A DNA stretch of 64,000 nt from Podarcis raffonei (lineage: Eukaryota; Chordata; Lepidosauria; Squamata; Lacertidae): positions 42,027,001-42,091,000 of the forward strand of contig NC_070614.1 in NCBI RefSeq assembly GCF_027172205.1. Direction: 5' to 3'. The position numbers were made by a program, and so were the translations under genes. A model generated the notes under the pieces. That model made no database searches. It was given only the letters and a program-made list of their open reading frames with translations, and had not been told where the DNA came from. Of the stretch, positions 56,101 to 64,000 are shown in pieces. The first letter of the stretch is position 1. Every line of letters starts with the position of its first letter.

Positions 56101-58619
56101 AAGAAGGAGACTCCACCACACTCCTTGGCAGCAAATTCCACTGTCGAACAGCTCTTACTGTCAGGAAGTTCTTCCTAATGTTTAGGTGGAATCTTCTTTC
56201 TTGTAATTTGGATCCATTTCTCCGTGCCCGCTTCTCTGGAGCAGCAGAAAACAACCTTTCTCCCTCCTCTATGTGACATCCTTTTATATATTTGAACATG
56301 GCTATCATATCAGCCCTTAACCTCCTCTTCTCCAGGCTAAACATGCCCAGCTCCCTTAGCGTTCCTCATAAGGCATCGTTTCCAGGCCTTTGACCATTTT
56401 GGTTGCCCTCCTCTGGACACGTTCCAGTTTCTCAGTGTCCTTCTTGAACTGTGGTGCCCAGAACTGGACACAGTACTCCAGGTGAGGTCTGACCAGAGCA
56501 GAATACAGTGGCACTATTACTTCCCTTGATCTAGATGCTATACTCCTATTGATGCAGCCCAGAATTGCATTGGCTTTTTTAGCTGCCGCGTCACACTTTC
56601 TTTTCTTTTCTTTTTTTAAAAAATAGATTTTACAAATATAAAATTATAAAAATATCACAACACATATCTACGATTAAAAGATTCCTCCGGATCTCTGGAC
56701 TTCCCACCTTCCCCTCCAAGGGTTCTATTGTTAAATCTTTTCTACTGCATTTTTTTCAATAATCCTTTTTTTTATAGCTCCATTATCTCCATAGTACCCA
56801 TTACATTACAAGTGTTATTGGAATCCTGCTAATGTTTTCATTAGTTTACAGTGGTCCCCAAGATAAATTATATTTTTTTCCAAAGTTATGGTCTTCTTGG
56901 CTTTGAGCGTTCTGGTCGATTTTGCCATTTCGGCATAGTAAAACAATTTAATTTGCCATTCTTCTCTTGTAGGGATTTTATCTTCTATCCATCTCTGAGC
57001 TAATAGCATCCATGCTGCTGTTGGAACAAGGAACTTTTCAGGGTTGAGAACCTCAGGCCCAGAGGTTGAATGGGGGCCTTCAAAACTTTATCCGGCCCAC
57101 AAAACTATTCCTAGGCCTCATGCCCTCTTCCCAAGTGAGCACCCTTCATTGGCCCTACTTCACACCCCAAGTGTTTTCTTCCTAGCTTGAATGTATCATT
57201 GAACTCTGATAATACCTCTTACTTTCCTGGCTAGAGAAGTGTGTGTAGAAATACTACAAAGGTAAAATTCACTTTTGTCTCTGGCCCTGTCCATCACTGC
57301 CATGTGGCCCTCCGGGGGTTCCCAGGGTGGAATACAGCCCTCATTCCAAAAAGGATTCCTCACCCCAGCCTGAGGGAAAACCTTGACTCTTCCATGGCTT
57401 CACAAGATTGCCTCAAGAACAGTGTCAGGTCAGACACCTGCCAAGGGCCCAGAGGTATGGAAGGGCTCATCACCAAACCTCCCAAACCAACTGTGATAAA
57501 GATTCCAACATTAGGCACTGTGGGATCCACATATGGTATTGACCCACCATGATACGGACCCAAGCTTCAGCTCAACTCCCAGAATAATTGCTGCCGCCAT
57601 CAGGAAAACACATCTGCAGGGAGGAGGGAGGTGATTTGAATGACTGCCAGAGATGACAAGCAGCTATGCCACATAGGGGCTGTGATGTCGGGAGGATGAC
57701 AGAGGCAGCAGCACCCCCTTAAAACAAAACAAAGGGATAGTACAGGGCTACCTCTGGTTACAAACTTAATTTGTTCCAGAGGTCTGTACTTAACCTGAAA
57801 CCATTCATAAGCTGAGGTACCACTTTAGCTAATGGGGCCTCCCAATGCCGCTGCACCGCCGCCGCAAGATTTCTGTTCTCATCCTGAGGTAAAGTTCTTA
57901 ACCCGAGGTACTACTTCCGGGCTAGCGGATTCTGTAACCAGAAGTGTTTGTAACCCGAGGTACCACTGTAATTCTTTCCTGTCTTTAGCTAGCTGTTTCC
58001 TGGCTGTCTCCTGGGATTCTTCTGGCTACCATAAGGATGGAAAGAAGGAGAACCATGAAAAACAATACTGAACCTCCTTTTGGACTTCCATATTTTGAGA
58101 GCCATTTACCTAACTTAGGCAAAGCCAGCTGGCCACTTACCTCTGCCTCATGCCAGGTCATCTGAGTCTCAAAATAGCCATAGCAATTGCCCTGGTATTG
58201 CAGCCACTCTCTGGCACAGGTGTCAGCTTTCACTGCTCAGGAGAGAGACAAGAAAAACAGGAATGATGGTGAGGAGTGAGACGAGGACAGAGAGAAGTTT
58301 GCTTTCCAAACCACAGGCACTCAGCGCCCCTTGCTTCTTTAATTGGCACCAGGGGCACTGTTAGGAGGGGTGACCGGGGGGGAGAGAATAAAGGTATTTC
58401 ACGGGGAGGTATTTCCTGCAAACAGCAAGGACCCTGATACAATTCATACTTCTTCTTTTTTGAAGAGGCCCAAGGAGAGTCTGACATCTTTTGGCTCTGA
58501 GGAAGTGTCCCATCACAAGAGAACTTCCACTCTGTTGGCAGGAGAAACTCACCTTCCACTAAGGGACTTGAAACCAGGAAGCCAGCCAGAAAGACACTAA
58601 GATAAGCAACAGACTTCAT
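53145..58619 (-). CDS. C-type lectin domain protein, secreted, with an extended loop (lectin 3)
   Basis: Five coding exons on the minus strand: 58619-58553, 58232-58141, 55860-55720, 54655-54424 and 53212-53145, phases 1,0,0,1, giving 199 aa. The signal peptide is about residues 1-22 ([18 protein letters not shown]). The domain shows [41 protein letters not shown] (121-123) in the EPN position, EYCVEL, WND (182-184) and YICKHEL. Exon 4 is 232 bases against 115 and 121 in lectins 1 and 2. It stays open for about 40 extra residues between EYCVEL and WND, including a cysteine (HERRCHPEE), up to a good donor GCAG|GTAAAA. A weaker in-phase donor (CCTG|GTGATG, exon end 54523) would give 166 aa. The GTGAGA at the ancestral place is in the wrong phase. 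Calcium-type sugar binding is possible, as WND is kept and APN is near EPN, but this is inference. Introns hold a Sauria SINE, an hAT MITE, a CR1-L1 composite and a pogo-like MITE. Confidence 0.87.
53392..53782 (-). mobile_element. Sauria-type tRNA SINE
   Basis: Runs from GGTAAAGGACCCCTGG at the left to the inverse tRNA head (GGTGGCGCTGTGGTC on the minus strand). Flanked by ATTGAAAAGCAT on both sides (53373 and 53777), a 12-base target duplication. It lies in the last intron of lectin 3. Confidence 0.93.
53800..54400. other. Last intron of lectin 3, nothing recognised
   Basis: AT-rich text with a faint L2-like scrap near 54110-54150; no exon-like signal. Confidence 0.4.
54683..54945. mobile_element. 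hAT-type MITE
   Basis: GGTCGGCAACCTAATGCCC at the left, and the inverse CAGGGGTCAGCAAACTTTTT at the right, are typical hAT/Charlie-like ends. Sister copy at 13588. It lies in intron 3 of lectin 3. Confidence 0.85.
55969..57023 (-). mobile_element. CR1-L1 composite insertion with one target duplication
   Basis: 55971-56590 is a CR1 3' part (frame 56344-56024, [17 protein letters not shown]) and 56597-57023 is an L1 ORF2 C-terminus plus 3' UTR ([18 protein letters not shown]). Both are on the minus strand. GAACAAGGAACTTTTC flanks the pair at 55953-55968 and 57024-57039, with no such repeat at the inner junction. It lies in intron 2 of lectin 3. Confidence 0.88.
57060..57740. other. Intron 2 of lectin 3, repeat-like text
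   Basis: 57060-57390 (AGGCCCAGAGGTTGAATGG, GGCCTCATGCCCTC) has the style of an hAT-derived repeat with a related block at 63100-63300. No exon was found. Confidence 0.4.
57743..57968. mobile_element. pogo-like MITE
   Basis: CAGGGCTACCTCTGG to CCCGAGGTACCACTG with TA on both sides. Same subfamily as 9909, more diverged at the left. Confidence 0.85.
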
Positions 58620-58639
58620 GTCCTTTATTCACCTGTGAA

Positions 58640-60170
58640 TATACACATAGAGATGGCAGCAGCAGAGCAAAGACAGGGTCAGCATCAAGGATTAGCATGG
58701 TAGGGCATTTGGAGTATAGGGCCTTATACCAAGTCAGTATCTGGCTCAGTACGGGGAGGATATTAGCCACGCTTGCTGGGGCTGATGGAAGCTGTAGTCC
58801 AACAATATCTGGAGGGCCACAGTGTTTTCATTTGTAGTCTGAACTGGCTGACAGTAACTCTCCAGGGTTTCGGGCAGGTGATATTCCCAGATCTACCCAG
58901 AGACACTGGGGACTGAACCAAACTGACAACGCACCTTGAACTTGTTGCATTCAGGAGGTAGACCCACTGAAGGAAAGGGGACCATGGAAGGTGTCTTGCC
59001 CAACGGCCCTGGGGCTGACACTGGCAGAAAAACCACGAAGCTGGATATCAGGGAGATGCTGATACCATGAGTATCCATAATCAAATTCAAACCTGCAGTG
59101 GGTATCTAATAACCTGGGGTTACTGGGTTCAGTTTCTAGGGTTCTAAGCTGTGAACCAGGCAAAAAGATACTGTTCTGTTAACCAAGGGGGAGAGACTTG
59201 ACCGCTTAGCTGCTCACCTGAGTCCTTCTGCTGCTGAGCTTTCTTCCTTGGAAGATATGCTGGGGCTGTCTGCTAAGTCTGTAGGTGCTTGGATGGTCTC
59301 CTGGCCATGAATGGCTTTAATATAGAGCTCAGGTGAACATGATGAAATATTAAAAGGTAAGAGCTTTAAGGAAATGTCTTGATATGCTATTGGCAACATT
59401 GCATAACAGGGGGGCCAGCCAGCAGAAAGGTGATTTTTATCACGATCCCATTCACAAATTATGAGTGATGGGCCAAAATATGCCCTCTAGTTGACTGTTC
59501 TTCCCCTGGGAATGGGGCTTCCCTTTTTCTGCCTCATTTCTGATGTAGAATTTCAGTGAGAATGGATTCGGCATGCCTTATTGTGTTAGAAGGCTGGGGA
59601 TGGGGCAGCAGGGGTGTTTCTTCCTGCTGAACTTTTCACCAGCAGTCTGCAGCCTCCCTAGGTGCCCACCATAGACACAATCTGTGCTGTGCAAGCCCTG
59701 TTGAAATGAAAGGAGAGTTCAGCAAAACCACAGTCCCAGGGTGACCTTTTCACTAGAAAGGGGAAGAATAGGTATTCCATGGAGTGCAAATTTGTAGACT
59801 TCTGCTTTCAAATAATGCTGCCCAGCAGCAATGTAAATGAACTGGGAAATGACAGTGGGAACTAGTGCTGACTCGGTCACTTGCTGCTTCTGGGTGTCAT
59901 GTGGGGCCATAGAACAGATTCTGACTTTAACCAAATCCTGCAAGCAATTATTCCTAGTACTCTCAATAGACTACAATTCCCACGATGATTTGGCAGATAT
60001 TATGATTGTGAGGGTGATATGAAATGGATATCCATTTGTGCTGCAGACATGCTCGTCCTCTCAGCCCAAATTGTCCCCCAATATGGTGTGAAGATAAATG
60101 AACCCTATGTGCAAATTGGACAGATTCCTGAAAAAAGAGAAGGATGCAAATTTATCTCTCCCTTCAAATT
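58640..60170. other. Region above lectin 3, no gene recognised
   Basis: A splice acceptor (TATATTCACAG, ending at about 58634 on the minus strand) just above the lectin 3 ATG implies an untranslated first exon in this region, which I could not place. 58770-58830 (GGCTGATGGAAGCTGTAGTCC) is hAT-like. Confidence 0.4.
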
Positions 60171-60186
60171 CTGCCACATGATTCTC

Positions 60187-60187
60187 A

Positions 60188-60237
<50 letters not shown>

Positions 60238-60938
60238 AATTTTCTGTTTTACAATTTAAAATATTCATTTAAACAACCTTAAAATATCAATGATGTCCCT
60301 TCTTCTCTTTCCATGGTTCATTTCGCAAAACGTAAATCCCTGCATATTATATATGAACTAAACCATTCAGTATTCCATTATTACTTCCATCGAAACTTAT
60401 TTATACTGTTGAATTCATCTTAATGCTTCCAGCGTTTTCAAGTGTACACAATTTCCCCCCTATATTCAATAAACTTTTTCCAATATTCTTTAAACTAATG
60501 TTCTTCTTGTTCTCTTATTCTATAAGTTAAATCCGCAAGCTGCGCATATTCCATCAGTTTAAGTTTCCATTCTTCTTGGGTTGGGACCTCACTCGTTTTC
60601 CATTTTGGGGCTAACAAAACATGGGCCATTGTAGTGGCATACATAAATAATCTTTTTTGACACCTGGGAATTTCCATCTGAATTATCCCCAGCAAAAAGG
60701 ACTCTGTTTGGGGTGGGGAGTACTTTTAAACATTTTCATTATGAATTATTTCCCAATACTCTTTTACCCTTTTACAGGTCCACCACATATGAAAGAACAT
60801 ACCCTCAGCCTCATTGCATCTCCAGCACTTATCTTGTCTTATACATCTTAGCAAGTCTACTTGGAGTTTTCCATTTTTGGGCTAACAAAGCACAGGCCGT
60901 TGTAGTGGCATACATAAATAACCTTTTAAATAAATAAC
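60187..60938 (-). mobile_element. L1 LINE 3' end with target duplication
   Basis: The minus-strand frame near 60695-60495 reads MEIPRCQKRLFMYATT and WKLKLMEYAQLADLTYR. CTGCCACATGATTCTC flanks it at 60171-60186 and 60939-60954. A (TA)n run (about 60190-60234) sits at its 3' end, and an internal block (CTAACAAAACATGGGCC / CTAACAAAGCACAGGCC) occurs twice. Confidence 0.88.
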
Positions 60939-61264
60939 CTGCCACATGATTCTCCACCCCTCTACTTCCTCAATAATCAGTCAGCGTTCCTTGACCACTG
61001 AGCATACTCTGTCTTCAATGGGATGTTTTGGGGGATTTCCCTTCCGTAGGGATATTTTCCTTTTAAAATAATGTCAGTCTTGGGGTTTCCCTGAGCCAGT
61101 TGATACTTCCCTCTTGTGCATAGATGGTGCCATAATGATCAGCACTCACACAACTGAGGTTGCTATTAGCACTGGGAGTGGCATGCCCCAAATTAACCCA
61201 GTGACAACTGGATCTGGGTTTTCATTGGGTCACTTTCTCAGTCTGGGGTTGCGCTCTTGTAAAA

Positions 61265-61625
61265 AGGTAAAGGTAAAAGACCCCTGACAGTTAAGTCCAG
61301 TCGCGAACGACTCTGGGGTCATCTCGCTTTACTGACCGAGGGAGCCGATGTTTGTCCACAGACAGTTTTCCAGGTCATGTGGCCAGCATGACTAAGCCGC
61401 TTCTGGTGAAACCAGAGCAGCGCACGGAAACGCCATTTACCTACCTGCTGGAGCGGTATCTATTTATCTCCTTGCACTTTGATGTGCTTTCAAACTGCTA
61501 GGTGGGCAGAAGCTGGGGCCGAGAAACAGGAGCTCACCTCGTCGTGGGGATTCGAACCGCCAACCTTCCGATCGGCAAGCCCCAGGCTCTGTGTTTTAGA
61601 CCACAGTGCCACCCATGTCCCGCAC
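61265..61625 (-). mobile_element. Sauria-type tRNA SINE
   Basis: AAAGGTAAAGGTAAAAGACCCC at the left; inverse B box (GGTTCGAATCC) and head at the right. The flank GCGCTCTTGTA / GCACTCTTGTAC is a likely target duplication. Confidence 0.93.
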
Positions 61626-61903
61626 TCTTGTACTTGGTGACTATTTGCTAACAGGGGCAAAGGGTGTGTGTGAATCAACAAGGTAGAGTGTCCAAATGGA
61701 CAAATGTCATGGCTGCACTCGTGTGCACACTCACACTCACTCTACAAAAGCCCGTGGTAAAATACAAATCTTATTTGTTTTAGTTCAATTCTTTCACCTG
61801 TAGCCTGAATCAAGATCATGGGTTTTCATTCCACTGAAGGTGTTAATTGGCTTACCAATGTCAGGATGTTTGTGTTATTATCAACACTGCTTTGTACTTA
61901 TTT

Positions 61904-61953
<50 letters not shown>

Positions 61954-61954
<1 letters not shown>

Positions 61955-62223
61955 AGTGGTACCTCACAAGACGAATGCCTCGTAAGACGAAAAACTCGCA
62001 AGACGAAAGAGTTTTACATTTTTTGAGTTGCTTCGGAAGACAAATTTCCCTATGGGCTTGCTTCGCAAGACGAAAACGTCTTACAAGTTTGTTTCCTTTT
62101 TCTTAAAACCGTTAATACCCAGGGTGCATTGCTTGAAGAGGTGCAGTTCTGTGCTTCGCAAGATGAAAAATTCGCAAGACGAAAAAACTCGTAGAACGAA
62201 TTAATTTCGTCTTGCGAGGTACC

Positions 62224-62227
<4 letters not shown>
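61954..62227. mobile_element. pogo-like MITE, second subfamily, in a TA microsatellite
   Basis: CAGTGGTACCTCACAAGACG and its inverse (CTTGCGAGGTACCACTG) end a body of repeated AAGACGAAAA motifs. Flanked by (TA)n at 61900-61945 and by (GT)n/(TA)n at 62228-62297. Confidence 0.9.
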
Positions 62228-62298
<71 letters not shown>

Positions 62299-62299
62299 T

Positions 62300-63346
62300 A
62301 TATATAAATGTAATTGTCACAGTTGGTGTTTTTGCTACTGTCTGAACACAGCCTTGAAGGTAAGAACAGAATCATAATAATACAGTACACAAATAAAAGC
62401 AAAAGTAACTTGGTTTTTGCCAACCAGGCCAAAGGCGCTCAGCTGTTAAGCTGTTGGACAACTAAAATATGCAAATATTGTTCTTGACATGAAATACCCT
62501 CCCCCTCCCCATTAGATCTTCCTTTCAAGGAAACCCTCAGGGCTTGGGGGACTCCACAGAAGCCTCCTAAAAGAGCAAAGTTTCATAAATCACCCCTCAG
62601 GGCTTGTTATTGTTAGTCACTGGCGGTTTTCACCAATTAGATCCAGAGACCACAAACAATGGGGCAAACCAGGAGTCAGGGACTGAGAAGTCAGTCAGAA
62701 CTGAAGGCAAATGAGGAGGCAAGATTGAGGAGCATGAACAAGAAGGCCTCTTGCAATAGTTTATGTCCAAGAGGACCCAGTGGCCAGCTTGGGTCAAAGC
62801 AATGGGTCAGCCAGAGATGGATCTATGGGCGAGCACGTCAAACTCACAGGAGCCTTTTATTAAACACATACACACATATTCTACATTGCACCAGCAATTC
62901 TCTCAAGATTCACCATCTGTGACTTCATTACAGGGCCAATCCTACCATTAGGCACAGCAAGGCAGCTGCCTTAGGCAGTAAATACTGAGAGGTGTGGGTT
63001 GCAGCAAGATACTGCAGGACAGAACCGTGTGCACGACCTACTTTTGACAAGGGAAGGGACCCTCAGGCCTGGGGCTCAGTGCAGCCCTTCAATCCTCTCT
63101 CTCTGGCTCTCGGGGGTTTCCCTAGGCTACATCCTTTCTCTGGTCGCAACCTCTCTTCCCAGGCCACACACCCCCACAAGCCCCCATGTGTGTTTTTGTC
63201 TGGGTGGAATATCTCCTTGAACTCTAATAATGCTGCCTGAAATCCAGTAATAGCAAGGGGTGTGTGGAGAAGCTGCTACTGCACAAGGATAAAATATACA
63301 TGTTCTGCTCTGTTCATTTATATCCAGAACCCCACCACCACCACTA
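62300..63346. other. Intergenic, no gene recognised
   Basis: Short frames only. 62950-63300 has repeat-like text (GCAAGGCAGCTGCCTTAGGC) of probable hAT origin. Confidence 0.4.
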
Positions 63347-63572
63347 CAGTGGTACCTCAGGTTAAGAACTTAATTCATTCTGGAGGTCTGGTCTTAACCT
63401 GAAACTGTTCTTAACCTGAAGCACCACTTTAGCTAATGGGGCCTCCTGCTGCTGCCGTGCCGCCGGAACACGATTTCTGTTCTCATCCTGAAGCAAAGTT
63501 CTTAACCTGAGGTACTATTTCTGGATTAATGGAGTCTGTAACCTGAAGCATCTGTAACCCAAGGTACCACTG
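63347..63572. mobile_element. pogo-like MITE
   Basis: CAGTGGTACCTCAGGTTAAG to CCAAGGTACCACTG with TA on both sides. Same subfamily as 9909 and 47752. Confidence 0.93.
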
Positions 63573-64000
63573 TACAGGCATTTGACACTCCACCCCCAAC
63601 TTGTTTATGACCTATAAACCGGAAAAGGTTTCCCAACCCTACCCTATGCAGAGATGTGAAGGCTCTAGGTGGGGGCATAATCATTTTCCCTATTGTTATT
63701 TTTTCCAAATTCTCCCCCACCCCCAAAGAAAAAAATGAATGGGGGAGGGGTTGTGGAATACATTATTTTAGAATGATGTATAAAATGTTTAAAACAAGGT
63801 GTGCATATATTTACTTCCCACGAATGATTTCGAAAAACTATGTAATAAGAAGACTTTTATGTAAGACAGTGCACAGCATCAGATACAATGAGGAGAAGCA
63901 AGTCCTGCGTGGTAATTTGAGACTACAACTCTGAAATGGAAGAGCAAGGTGCATTTATGCCTCTAGGGGGCACTGCCATTGTCGACAAGAAAATTTCGAT
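63573..64000. other. Window end, nothing recognised
   Basis: No exon, named repeat or convincing frame was recognised. Confidence 0.4.

Overview
The window is vertebrate nuclear DNA, most likely from a squamate reptile (lizard or snake). The evidence is split genes with GT/AG introns together with a squamate set of repeats: Sauria-type tRNA SINEs, BovB (RTE) LINEs, CR1 and L2-like LINEs, L1 fragments, hAT and pogo-like MITEs, and a Ngaro-like tyrosine-recombinase retrotransposon. No bacterial features, CRISPR array or operon is present. Species cannot be fixed from the sequence alone.

All recognisable host genes lie on the minus strand and form a small cluster of secreted proteins. Three five-exon C-type lectin genes can be assembled from exons, most of them too short to stand out as open frames. 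Lectin 1 is at 8868-1598 (156 aa), lectin 2 at 34331-21608 (158 aa) and lectin 3 at 58619-53145 (199 aa, or 166 aa with another donor site). They share intron positions and phases (1, 0, 0, 1) and give complete signal peptide plus C-type lectin domain proteins. An RNase A superfamily gene (49046-48615, 143 aa, catalytic His/Lys/His present) sits between lectins 2 and 3. Its probable promoter and untranslated first exon are near 51.4-51.5 kb. A truncated RNase pseudogene is at 44.35-44.49 kb, and an orphan RNase-type promoter plus first exon is at 12.5 kb. The cluster therefore looks like a mixed lectin/RNase array that grew by local duplication and lost parts.

Layout: 0-9 kb lectin 1, with an L2-like LINE in its last intron; 9-21 kb repeat-rich spacer (CR1, MITEs, L1/BovB nest, copia remnant, solo LTR); 21.4-34.4 kb lectin 2, whose fourth intron (9.85 kb) holds the Ngaro-like element with an embedded 22-bp minisatellite; 34.4-44 kb repeats; 44.3-51.5 kb RNase region with a tandem duplication of RNase flanks; 52.7-58.7 kb lectin 3, whose introns carry a Sauria SINE, an hAT MITE, a CR1-L1 composite and a pogo-like MITE; 58.7-64 kb repeats and unassigned sequence.

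The points most worth following are the divergence of the sugar-binding motifs among the three lectins (RPD, QPG, APN), the extra open exon segment in lectin 3, the interleaving of lectins and RNases, and the split direct repeats of the Ngaro-like element.
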